Below, in pieces: positions 7,316 to 14,808 of a stretch of DNA of 19,737 nt. Source of the DNA: an uncultured Alistipes sp. GTDB lineage: Bacteria; Bacteroidota; Bacteroidia; Bacteroidales; Rikenellaceae. Within the stretch, counting starts at the first letter, position 1, and each line of letters begins with the position of its first letter. The translations under genes were made by a program, and so were the position numbers. The DNA lies in assembly GCA_958449275.1 (NCBI GenBank), contig CAUDHE010000052.1:1-19737 (forward strand), written 5' to 3'. Below the pieces are notes generated by a model. It was given only the letters and a program-made list of their open reading frames with translations. It did not search any database and was not told the DNA's origin.

Positions 7316-8386
7316 ATGAATAAGAGCGGTGTTTTGGCAAGTATGCTGGTAGGATGTTGCGGCACATTCCAAGCCGTGGCCTGTACGGGCATTTCGCTTA
7401 CGGCGGCCGACGGCAGTTACGTGCAGTCGCGCACGATAGAATGGGCACTCGGCGATCTGCACAGCGAGTACGTCATAATTCCGCGGGGCGAACATCTCAG
7501 ATCGTTCACCCCGACGGGCGAGGACGGGATGCGCTTCACGGCCAAGTACGGACTGGTCGGAATGTCGGTAGCGCGTTCCGAATTCATCGCCGAAGCGATC
7601 AACGAGGCGGGATTGTCGGCGGGTCTGTTTTTCTTTCCGCGGTACGGCGGTTACGAGAGTTACGATCCGTCGCAAAACGATCGCACCTTGGGCGACTTGC
7701 AGGTGGTGACATGGATATTGTCGCAATTCGCCACCATCGACGAACTCAAGGCGGGAATATCGTCGGTGCGGGTCGTGGGGCTGACGGAGATGTCGGTAGT
7801 GCACTGGCGTATCGGCGAGCCGTCGGGACGTCAGGTCGTACTGGAGATAGTGGACGGAGTACCTCATTTCTACGAAAACGAGGTGGGAGTACTGACCAAC
7901 GCCCCCGGATTCGAATGGCATCTGACCAATCTCAACAACTATGTGAATCTCCACCCGGGCGATGCGCCCGTGCAGCGACTCGGCGGAATAGAACTGCGAC
8001 CGCTGGGCGGCAACTCGGGATTTCTCGGCATCCCGGGCGACGCTACCCCGCCCTCGCGCTTCGTTCGTGCGGCTTTCTACAGGGCGACGGCACCCACGCG
8101 CGCCACGGCGTTCGACACGGTGTTGCAGTGCTTCCACCTGCTCAACGGGTTCGACATACCGATAGGCATAGAGCACCCCGAGGGCAAAAGTCCCGACATA
8201 CCGAGCGCGACGCAATGGACTTCGGCCATAGATCTGACCAACCGCAAGGTCTATTACAAAACGGCCTACAACAACTCCATACGTTGTATCGACCTGAACG
8301 GCATCGACTTCGGGAAAGTACGGTATCAGACGCACCCGCTCGACAAAGTGCGGGAACAACCCGTGGAGCAGATACTCGCGGAATAG
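7316..8386 (+). CDS. Exported choloylglycine hydrolase family protein (linear amide hydrolase)
   Basis: This is an Ntn-hydrolase of the bile salt hydrolase / penicillin V acylase family, which cuts linear amides such as conjugated bile salts or acyl-homoserine lactones. The product has 356 residues from the ATG at 7316; the frame is open further upstream but there it only mirrors the opposite gene. Residues 1-22 look like a signal peptide ending AVA, and cleavage would expose Cys23 as the N-terminal nucleophile, as the mechanism requires. Other active-site positions are Arg39, Asn96 (INEAGL), Asn195 (LTNAP) and Arg248 (PSRFVRAAF). The position of the usual catalytic Asp is Glu42 (RTIEW), which I believe also occurs in a Gram-negative subgroup. 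Periplasmic location is likely. Substrate cannot be decided from sequence. Confidence 0.9.
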   Translation: MNKSGVLASMLVGCCGTFQAVACTGISLTAADGSYVQSRTIEWALGDLHSEYVIIPRGEHLRSFTPTGEDGMRFTAKYGLVGMSVARSEFIAEAINEAGLSAGLFFFPRYGGYESYDPSQNDRTLGDLQVVTWILSQFATIDELKAGISSVRVVGLTEMSVVHWRIGEPSGRQVVLEIVDGVPHFYENEVGVLTNAPGFEWHLTNLNNYVNLHPGDAPVQRLGGIELRPLGGNSGFLGIPGDATPPSRFVRAAFYRATAPTRATAFDTVLQCFHLLNGFDIPIGIEHPEGKSPDIPSATQWTSAIDLTNRKVYYKTAYNNSIRCIDLNGIDFGKVRYQTHPLDKVREQPVEQILAE

Positions 8387-8391
8387 ACGGA

Positions 8392-8421
8392 AACGGGACC
8401 GCCTCGGATGGCGGTCCCGTT
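8392..8421 (+). terminator. Strong hairpin after the choloylglycine hydrolase gene
   Basis: Positions 8392-8403 (aacgggaccgcc) and 8410-8421 (ggcggtcccgtt) form a perfect 12-bp stem with a 6-nt loop, 5 nt after the stop codon. The T run after it is poor (tatcgttt), so termination may be weak or assisted. The genes on both sides converge here, so the hairpin may serve both directions. Confidence 0.7.
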
Positions 8422-8520
8422 ATCGTTTCGGGTCGATATTTCGATATCGCGTAGCGATGCCGCCCTATAAATGCGGATGCTCGTGCATTCCGTCGCCGAC
8501 GGCAAACTGCGAAAATCGTC

Positions 8521-9840
8521 TTACCCCATATACCCCTTTATATAATGGTGGTGCGAACCCCAGCGCTCGAACGCGGCGCGGTCCAACTCCTCGCGGGCCG
8601 AAGGATGCGCGATCGAGATGAGCAGACGCGCACGCTCCTGCATGCTCTTGCCGTAAAGATCCACGGCACCGTACTCGGTGACGATCCAGTGAGCATGGAA
8701 ACGAGTCGTTACGACACCGGCACCGTCCAACAGCGTGGGACATATTTTCGACACGCCCTTGTTGGTCATGGAAGGCATGGCGATGATGGCCTTACCCTCA
8801 TTGGCAAGCGAAGCGCCGTATACGAAGTCGATCTGACCGCCCGCACCCGACCAGAATCTGGTGCCCAGCGAATCGGCGCACACCTGACCCGTCAGGTCAA
8901 TCTGCAAAGCCGAGTTGATGGCCGTCATGCGGTCGTTTTTCGATATGATGTAGGGATCGTTGGTGTAGCCCACGTCCATCATCAGCACGCCGGGGTTGTC
9001 ATCGATGAAGTCGTAGACGCTTTTAGAACCCATAAGGAACGTCGAAACGATCTTGCCAGGATCGGTGGTCTTGGCCTCACCGTTTATCACGCCCTTCTCC
9101 ACCAGCGGCAGTACGCCGTCGGCGAACATTTCGGTGTGGATACCCAGATTCTTATGGTTGCCCAGTTGCGACAGCACGGCGTTGGGAATGGCACCGATAC
9201 CCATCTGCAACGTGGCGCCGTCCTCGATCAGCGCGGCGCAGTTGCGGCCGATGGCGGCGTCGATCTCCGAGATCGGCCCCGGGATAGCCTCGATGAGCGG
9301 GGTGTTATCCTCTACGAAAGTATCGATCTTCGACATGGGGATCATCGCCTGACCGAATGCACGGGGCACATTGGGATTCACTACCGCAATCACATGGTCG
9401 GCACACTCCACGGCCGCCAGAGTGGCATCGACCGAAGTACCCAGCGAAACGTATCCGTGCTTATCGGGCGGGCAGACCTGGATCATGGCCACGTTGCACG
9501 GCACTGCGCCGCAGCGATAGAGCTTCTGTGTCTCGCTGAGGAACACGGGAATATAGTCGGCATATCCGCTCTGTGTCACCTTGCGGACATTGGAGCCCAC
9601 GAAGAACGAATCGAGTTGGAACACACCCTCGAACTTAGGATCGGCATAAGGAGCGGGACCCTCGGTATGAAGGTGGTGGACATGCACGTTCTTCAACTCG
9701 CCGGCCTCGCCGCGAGCGCACATGGCCTTGATAAGGCACTGCGGAGCCGAAGCTACCGAACTCAGATGCACCGTATCGCCCGACTTGATTACTTTTACGG
9801 CCTCTTCCGCCGTGGTGAATTTGATTTGAGTATTCATCAC
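8521..9840 (-). CDS. Acetyl-CoA hydrolase/transferase family CoA-transferase (4-hydroxybutyrate or butyrate type)
   Basis: The protein (439 residues) belongs to the acetyl-CoA hydrolase/transferase family, which moves CoA between acetate and another acid such as 4-hydroxybutyrate, butyrate or succinate through a glutamyl-CoA intermediate. The active-site glutamate is expected to be Glu237 in GIHTEMFADG, preceded by LQMGIGAIPNAVLSQLGNHK (211-230), which matches my memory of 4-hydroxybutyrate CoA-transferase. Other family stretches are VCPPDKHGYVSLGTSVD and a C-terminal AHWIVTEYGAVDLYGKS. Two ATGs stand in tandem at the start (9840 and 9837). It lies 73 nt after infB on the same strand and may have its own promoter, although I see no clear TAnnTTTG box there. 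A role in acetate or butyrate fermentation is likely, the exact acid is not decidable. Confidence 0.88.
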   Translation of the reverse strand: MMNTQIKFTTAEEAVKVIKSGDTVHLSSVASAPQCLIKAMCARGEAGELKNVHVHHLHTEGPAPYADPKFEGVFQLDSFFVGSNVRKVTQSGYADYIPVFLSETQKLYRCGAVPCNVAMIQVCPPDKHGYVSLGTSVDATLAAVECADHVIAVVNPNVPRAFGQAMIPMSKIDTFVEDNTPLIEAIPGPISEIDAAIGRNCAALIEDGATLQMGIGAIPNAVLSQLGNHKNLGIHTEMFADGVLPLVEKGVINGEAKTTDPGKIVSTFLMGSKSVYDFIDDNPGVLMMDVGYTNDPYIISKNDRMTAINSALQIDLTGQVCADSLGTRFWSGAGGQIDFVYGASLANEGKAIIAMPSMTNKGVSKICPTLLDGAGVVTTRFHAHWIVTEYGAVDLYGKSMQERARLLISIAHPSAREELDRAAFERWGSHHHYIKGYMG

Positions 9841-9913
9841 AAGTTTTTGGTTTGTAGTTATTGCGTATGTTTTAATTCATTCCTTGCTTGCTTTCGGGCA
9901 GCGGGGCAAAACG

Positions 9914-12730
9914 CTACTTACGCTTTACCTCCACCTGCTCGTATCCCTCGATGATGTCGCCCACGCGGATGTCGTTGTACGACTCGATGTTCAGACCGCA
10001 ATCCTGACCTACGGTAACCTCCTTCACGTCGTCCTTGAAACGCTTGAGCGATCCGAGTTTGCCCGTGTAGATCACGATACCGTCGCGGATCACGCGTATG
10101 GGGGTATTGCGCTGCAACTTGCCTTCGCGCACCACGCAGCCCGCCACGGTGCCCACCTTCGATATCTTGAATATCTCCAGCACCTCGATCGAGCATACGA
10201 TCACCTCCTTCATGACGGGTTCGAGCATACCCTCGATAGCGTCCTTGATGTCGTTGATGGCATCGTAGATGATAGAGTAGAGGCGGATTTCGATCTCCTC
10301 CTTCTCGGCGGTCTTGCGAGCCGCGGCCGACGGACGGACCTGGAACCCGACTATAATGGCGTTCGATGCGGCAGCCAGCAATACGTCCGACTCCGAGATC
10401 TGTCCCACGGCGGCGTGGATCACATTCACCTGCACGGTCTCTTTCGAGAGCTTGATGAGCGAACCCGACATGGCCTCCACCGAGCCGTCTACGTCACCTT
10501 TGACAATGATATTCAGCTCCTTGAACGAACCGATGGCTATGCGTCGTCCGATCTCGTCGAGAGTGATGTGCTTCTGGGTCATGATGCCCTGCATGCGCTG
10601 CAACTGCTCGCGCTTGTTGGCGATCTCGCGCGCCGAACGGTCGTCGTCCATCACGTTGAAATTATCGCCCGCCTGCGGAGCACCATTCAGACCCAGCACC
10701 TGCACGGGCGTAGAGGGACCCGCCTCGGCGACTTTCTTTCCGTTCTCGTCGAACATTGCCTTCACGCGGCCGGTATAGGTTCCCGACAGCAGCACGTCGC
10801 CCACGCGAAGCGTACCGCTCTGCACCATGATGGTAGCCACGTATCCGCGGCCCTTGTCGAGCGTCGACTCGATTACCGCACCCTGCGCCTTCTTGTGGGG
10901 ATTGGCCTTGAGATCGAGCATCTCGGCCTCCAGCAGCACTTTTTCGAGCAGTTTATCGAGATTGAGCCCCTTCTTGGCCGAGATATCCTGACTCTGGTAC
11001 TTGCCGCCCCACTCCTCCACGAGGTAGTTCATCTGGGCCAGCTGCTCCTTGATATGTTCGGGGTTGGCTCCGGGCTTGTCAATCTTGTTTATGGCGAACA
11101 CCATCGGCACGCCTGCGGCCTGCGCGTGGTTGATGGCCTCTATGGTCTGCGGCATGACATTGTCGTCGGCCGCCACGATGATAATGGCCACGTCGGTGAT
11201 CTTGGCTCCGCGGGCACGCATGGCGGTGAAAGCCTCGTGACCCGGAGTGTCGAGGAACGTTATCTTCTGACCGTTGAGATTCACCGAGTAGGCACCGATG
11301 TGCTGCGTGATACCTCCCGCTTCGCCCTCGATGACGTTGGTCTTGCGGATGTTGTCCAAAAGCGACGTCTTACCGTGATCGACGTGACCCATTACAGTCA
11401 CGATGGGCGGACGCGGCAGCAGATCCTCCTCGCTGTCGCTCTCGGTCTCGATGGCCTCCTGGATATCGACCGAAACGAACTCGGTCTTGAAACCGAACTC
11501 CTCGGCCACCACGACCAAAGCTTCGGCGTCGAGTCGCTGATTGATCGACACCATGAGTCCCAAATTCATGCAGGCCGATATGACCTCCATGGGCGATACG
11601 TTCATCATGGTCGCCAGCTCGCTCACGGTAACGAATTCGGTGACTTTCAACACCGAACGTTCCTGCTGTTCGCGCTCCAGCTCCTCGCTCATCTTTTCGC
11701 GAATCTCCTCGCGCCTCTCCTTGCGGTATTTCGCGCCCTTGTTCTTGGCGCCTTTCGAGGTGAGACGGGCCAGCGTATCCTTAATCTGCTTTGCTACCTC
11801 CTCGTCGCTTACCTCGGGACGAACCACGGGTTTCGGCTGATGCTTCTGCTTGTTCTTGCTGCGACGTCCCTCGCCCGCCTTGGGCTGGTTCGATGCGTTG
11901 GGCGCACCCTTGCCGGCGCCGCCCTGTCCCGAACGGTTCTGCTGCTGCCCGCCGCCTTTGTTGGCCTTGTTGACATCCACCTTCTCCTTGTCAAGGCGCT
12001 TGCGCTTGTGCTTGCCGCCAGGGACCATTCCCGACACATCCATCGTGCCGAGGATCTGCGGACCTGCGAGCTGCATATGGTTGGGACGGAATATATTATC
12101 CTCCTTCTTGGGCTTTTCGGCCTCGGCGGGAGCCTTGGCAGGCTCCTTCTCGGCAGGAACTTCAACCGCGGGAGCGGGAGCCGCTACAGGTTGCGGAGTC
12201 GCGGCCTCAGTTTTTTCGGGAGCGGGTTGCGGCTTCGCCGCAACAGTCGGTTCGGGTTTCTCCGCCTTCGGCTCGGGCCGGGGAGCCTGCGGAACCGCGG
12301 GCTGTACGACAGGCTCGGGACGGCTCTGCGGAGCCTCCTCCTTTTGCGGTTCGGTCTTTTTCTTGGGATTAAGATCTATCTTGCCCAAGATTTTGGGACG
12401 GGGAATCTCGTCCTTGACGTTTATCACGTTGCTCTTGATTATCACCTCCTGATCGTCGACGCTCTTTTCGGCTTTCTTGGCCTCGTCGAGCGAAATGCTC
12501 ACCTGCTTGAGCGAAATGCGCTCACGTATGTTATCGCGCTCGTTTCCCGTAATGGTGCGATTCGCTCCGAACTCCCTTTCGAGTATATTGTACACCTCGG
12601 GGCTCACGGGCGAATTGGGCGATCCGTCGATGTTCACGCCCTTCTTCAGCAGATAGTCCATGATGGTGTTAAGTCCCACCTTGAACTCCTTAGCCACCTG
12701 AATGAGCCTTATTTTTCTGTTATTGGTCAT
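9914..12730 (-). CDS. infB: Translation initiation factor IF-2
   Basis: IF-2 is the GTPase that brings fMet-tRNA to the 30S subunit and joins the subunits. The protein has 938 residues. An IF2 N-terminal helix-turn-helix lies at 1-55 (IRLIQVAKEFKVGLNTIMDY), then a low-complexity linker at about 120-300 rich in Pro, Glu, Ala and Lys and later in Gly and Gln. A second IF2-N unit follows at about 365-415 (VSELATMMNVSPMEVI). The G domain shows G1 GHVDHGKT (448-455), G3 DTPGHE (494-499) and G4 NKID (548-551). The elongation-factor-like domains and the C-terminal initiator-tRNA binding domain follow, ending EGYEQVEVKRK. It is the third gene of rimP-nusA-infB, 37 nt after nusA, the common bacterial order. 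Confidence 0.98.
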   Translation of the reverse strand: MTNNRKIRLIQVAKEFKVGLNTIMDYLLKKGVNIDGSPNSPVSPEVYNILEREFGANRTITGNERDNIRERISLKQVSISLDEAKKAEKSVDDQEVIIKSNVINVKDEIPRPKILGKIDLNPKKKTEPQKEEAPQSRPEPVVQPAVPQAPRPEPKAEKPEPTVAAKPQPAPEKTEAATPQPVAAPAPAVEVPAEKEPAKAPAEAEKPKKEDNIFRPNHMQLAGPQILGTMDVSGMVPGGKHKRKRLDKEKVDVNKANKGGGQQQNRSGQGGAGKGAPNASNQPKAGEGRRSKNKQKHQPKPVVRPEVSDEEVAKQIKDTLARLTSKGAKNKGAKYRKERREEIREKMSEELEREQQERSVLKVTEFVTVSELATMMNVSPMEVISACMNLGLMVSINQRLDAEALVVVAEEFGFKTEFVSVDIQEAIETESDSEEDLLPRPPIVTVMGHVDHGKTSLLDNIRKTNVIEGEAGGITQHIGAYSVNLNGQKITFLDTPGHEAFTAMRARGAKITDVAIIIVAADDNVMPQTIEAINHAQAAGVPMVFAINKIDKPGANPEHIKEQLAQMNYLVEEWGGKYQSQDISAKKGLNLDKLLEKVLLEAEMLDLKANPHKKAQGAVIESTLDKGRGYVATIMVQSGTLRVGDVLLSGTYTGRVKAMFDENGKKVAEAGPSTPVQVLGLNGAPQAGDNFNVMDDDRSAREIANKREQLQRMQGIMTQKHITLDEIGRRIAIGSFKELNIIVKGDVDGSVEAMSGSLIKLSKETVQVNVIHAAVGQISESDVLLAAASNAIIVGFQVRPSAAARKTAEKEEIEIRLYSIIYDAINDIKDAIEGMLEPVMKEVIVCSIEVLEIFKISKVGTVAGCVVREGKLQRNTPIRVIRDGIVIYTGKLGSLKRFKDDVKEVTVGQDCGLNIESYNDIRVGDIIEGYEQVEVKRK

Positions 12731-12767
12731 ATTTTGTCCTCCGTAATCTTAAATCTCGTTAAACTCT

Positions 12768-13997
12768 CTACTCGAACTCGGCCTTAAGGATCTCCACCAC
12801 CTTCTGGGCCTGCTCCGTCTCGAGATCGGCACGAGTGGCGATCTCATCCACCGATATTTCGAGGACGCTCTTGGCCGTATCGCAACCCGCGCTCTTCAGG
12901 GCATCGATGATCCAAGGCTCGATCTCGTCGGCGAACTCGGTGAGAGCCACATCCTCCTCCTCGATCTCGCGATAGACGTCGATATCGTAACCCGTGAGCA
13001 TCTTCGAAAGGCGAATGTTCAAACCGCCCTTACCGATTGCAAGCGACACCTGATCGGGCTTGAGATATACCGAAGCGGTCTTGCGCTCCTCGTCGATGGT
13101 GATGCTCGAAATCTTGGCGGGGTTGAGCGAACGCTGGATCATGAGCTGCGGATTCGAGGTGTAGTTCACCACGTCGATGTTCTCGTTACGAAGCTCTTTC
13201 ACGATGGTGTAGATTCGCGAACCCTTCATGCCGACGCATGCGCCTACGGGGTCGATACGGTCGTCGTACGACTCCACGGCCACCTTGGCTCGCTCGCCCG
13301 GGATGCGCACTATGCTCTTGATGGTTATCAGACCGTCGAAAATCTCGGGAACCTCCTGCTCGAAAAGGCGCTCGAGGAATCGGTTGGCCGTACGCGACAG
13401 TATGATGCGCGGCTGGTTGTTGTTCATCTCCACGCTCTTGACGATGGCTTTGATAGTGTCGCCCTTGCGATAGAAGTCGCTGGGAATCTGCTCGCTCTTG
13501 GGGAGGATCAATTCGTTCTCCTCGTCGTCGAGAATCAGCACTTCGCGTTTCCACACCTGATAAACCTCGCCGGTGATTATCTCGCCCACCTTCTCCGAAT
13601 ACTTCTCGTAGAGGTTGGCTTTCTCCAGATCGAGCAGACGCGACGCCAGATTCTGACGCAACGACAGCACGGCACGACGGCCGAACTGGTTCATCTTGAT
13701 CTGGTCGGTGTACTCGTCGCCCACTTCGTAGGTGGGGTCGATGGCCTTCACCTCCGACACGCCGATCTGCGTGTTGGGATTCTCGACGGCTCCGTCCTCC
13801 ACCACCTCGCGGTTACGCCAGATCTCAAGGTCGCCTTTCTCGGGGTTGATGATGACGTCGAAATTCTCGTCGCTCTCGAACTGTTTCTGCAACGCGTGAC
13901 GGAACACATCCTCCAGAACGCCGATCATGGTCGACTTGTCGATGTTTTTAAGCTCCTTGAACTCAGCGAAGTTGCTGATAAGATTTAAGTTTTCCAT
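12768..13997 (-). CDS. nusA: Transcription termination/antitermination factor NusA
   Basis: NusA binds RNA polymerase and nascent RNA and tunes pausing, termination and antitermination. The protein has 409 residues, the short form without the C-terminal acidic repeats found in E. coli. In order there is the polymerase-binding N-terminal domain (about 1-125, with VLEDVFRHALQKQF), an S1 domain (about 137-200, ITGEVYQVWKREVLIL), KH1 (about 230-285, with VGACVGMKGSRI at 251-262) and KH2 (about 300-345, with the GxxG loop IGKGGLNIRL at 321-330). A helical tail to residue 409 ends in a helix-hairpin-like segment. It lies between rimP and infB with spacers of 38 and 37 nt, consistent with one transcript. 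Confidence 0.97.
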   Translation of the reverse strand: MENLNLISNFAEFKELKNIDKSTMIGVLEDVFRHALQKQFESDENFDVIINPEKGDLEIWRNREVVEDGAVENPNTQIGVSEVKAIDPTYEVGDEYTDQIKMNQFGRRAVLSLRQNLASRLLDLEKANLYEKYSEKVGEIITGEVYQVWKREVLILDDEENELILPKSEQIPSDFYRKGDTIKAIVKSVEMNNNQPRIILSRTANRFLERLFEQEVPEIFDGLITIKSIVRIPGERAKVAVESYDDRIDPVGACVGMKGSRIYTIVKELRNENIDVVNYTSNPQLMIQRSLNPAKISSITIDEERKTASVYLKPDQVSLAIGKGGLNIRLSKMLTGYDIDVYREIEEEDVALTEFADEIEPWIIDALKSAGCDTAKSVLEISVDEIATRADLETEQAQKVVEILKAEFE

Positions 13998-14035
13998 TTT
14001 GTATTGCTCTTTATTATCTTATTTTTGTCTTTGCT

Positions 14036-14503
14036 CTATTTGAAATCGAGATACTCTTTGGTGTACTTTATCTCGTCGAAACCATAGGTGCGCGTTACGG
14101 TCACCGTCACTTTGCGCTTCTTGCCCTCCACGGCCTGCTTCTCCTCGTACGACACGGTGACGCCCCGATCGTCGACTTCGTCCAAGCGGGCGAGTATCTT
14201 AACGCCGCTCAGCAACAGCACCTCGACGGGCGATCCGATAAGTTTGCGGTACTGACGGATGTTCGTCAGCTCGGAGCCGATGCCGGCCGAAGCCACAGTG
14301 AGCGAAAAATCCTCCTCGTCGCGGTCGAATTGCGACTCGATCGCACGGCTCAACTCGGCGCACGCCTCGATCGTAACCGACGTGTCGCTGTCGATGAGCA
14401 GTTCCACTTCATTCGCGGGCGAGCATTTGCAGCTCACCGTAAACATGTCGGTACCTTCCAGTTCGCGGTCGGCCGTCTCGATTATTTTTGCACAGTCTAT
14501 CAT
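14036..14503 (-). CDS. rimP: Ribosome maturation factor RimP
   Basis: RimP assists late assembly of the 30S subunit. The product has 155 residues from the ATG at 14503; the frame is open further upstream to 14677, but that part holds the promoter and leader and is not coding. Family features include the start helix with DCAKIIETADRELEG, the beta strand and helix ELLIDSDTSVTIEACAELSR with the conserved acidic IDSD, and a C-terminal SH3-like part (about 90-150) starting RQYRKLIGSPVEVLLL. The N-terminal domain is less conserved than in Proteobacteria, as is normal in Bacteroidetes. Position as the first gene before nusA and infB matches the widespread operon. Confidence 0.95.
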   Translation of the reverse strand: MIDCAKIIETADRELEGTDMFTVSCKCSPANEVELLIDSDTSVTIEACAELSRAIESQFDRDEEDFSLTVASAGIGSELTNIRQYRKLIGSPVEVLLLSGVKILARLDEVDDRGVTVSYEEKQAVEGKKRKVTVTVTRTYGFDEIKYTKEYLDFK

Positions 14504-14504
14504 G

Positions 14505-14533
14505 TTATTTCGTCGGTTATGATTACGAAATAA
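14505..14533 (-). promoter_or_regulatory. Leader hairpin B next to the rimP start codon
   Basis: On the minus strand ttatttcgt (14533-14525) and acgaaataa (14513-14505) form a perfect 9-bp stem with an 11-nt loop that ends one nucleotide before the rimP ATG. It shares positions 14529-14533 with hairpin A, so the two cannot both form fully. If B forms, the start region is occluded; if A forms, B keeps only 4 bp. Confidence 0.55.
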
Positions 14534-14555
14534 GGGGACTCCGTGTCCCCTTATT
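14529..14555 (-). promoter_or_regulatory. Leader hairpin A of the rimP-nusA-infB operon
   Basis: On the minus strand aataaggggac (14555-14545) and gtccccttatt (14539-14529) form a perfect 11-bp stem with the 5-nt loop acgga. It lies between the promoter and rimP. It could act as an attenuator, as a 5' stabiliser or as the alternative to hairpin B. It is not a standard intrinsic terminator because only a short ttattt tract ends it. Confidence 0.6.
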
Positions 14556-14569
14556 CTCGATTCGCTTTG

Positions 14570-14577
14570 CAAATGTA
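14570..14577 (-). promoter_or_regulatory. Promoter -7 box of the rimP-nusA-infB operon
   Basis: TACATTTG on the minus strand is a perfect match to TAnnTTTG, 66 nt before the rimP ATG. The expected -33 region reads cgtttat, a partial match. The rest of 14590-14677 is AT-rich and I see no gene in it. Confidence 0.65.
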
Positions 14578-14677
14578 GTGAAAAAATACCATTATAAACG
14601 AATATTTTACAAAAAAAATGCGACCCGATGAAAATTTCCCGCAATGTCGACATAAGAAAATGAAAACATGACGGCAT

Positions 14678-14710
14678 AAAAAAGTTCCCTCCGCCCGAAA
14701 ACGAAGGGAA
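14678..14710 (-). terminator. Intrinsic terminator after glpT
   Basis: On the minus strand ttccct (14710-14705) pairs with agggaa (14690-14685), extended by a T-G and a C-G pair, and the stem is followed by C and six T (14683-14678). This is a good rho-independent terminator for the glpT transcript, about 100 nt after its stop and upstream of the rimP promoter. Nothing else is seen in 14711-14808. Confidence 0.75.
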
Positions 14711-14808
14711 TCACAAAAAAACCGACCTATTCAGTGCTCGATACGTCTGTTTGCTCCGCATACGAGGAAAATCCACAAACCCCGCACGCACCATACGTAC
14801 CTCCCACT

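Noticed and set aside
8434..8449. Hairpin cgatat-ttcg-atatcg between the convergent genes
   Set aside because: The stem is short and AT-rich with no T run. The perfect 12-bp hairpin just before it explains termination better, so this may be chance.
9884..12787. A 967-residue open frame on the plus strand opposite infB
   Set aside because: It is the mirror of the GC-biased infB codons. The translation is rich in His, Leu and Arg without any domain, while the minus strand has all IF-2 motifs.
14504..14677. N-terminal extension of RimP
   Set aside because: This stretch contains the promoter box and leader hairpins, and family proteins start at the ATG at 14503.
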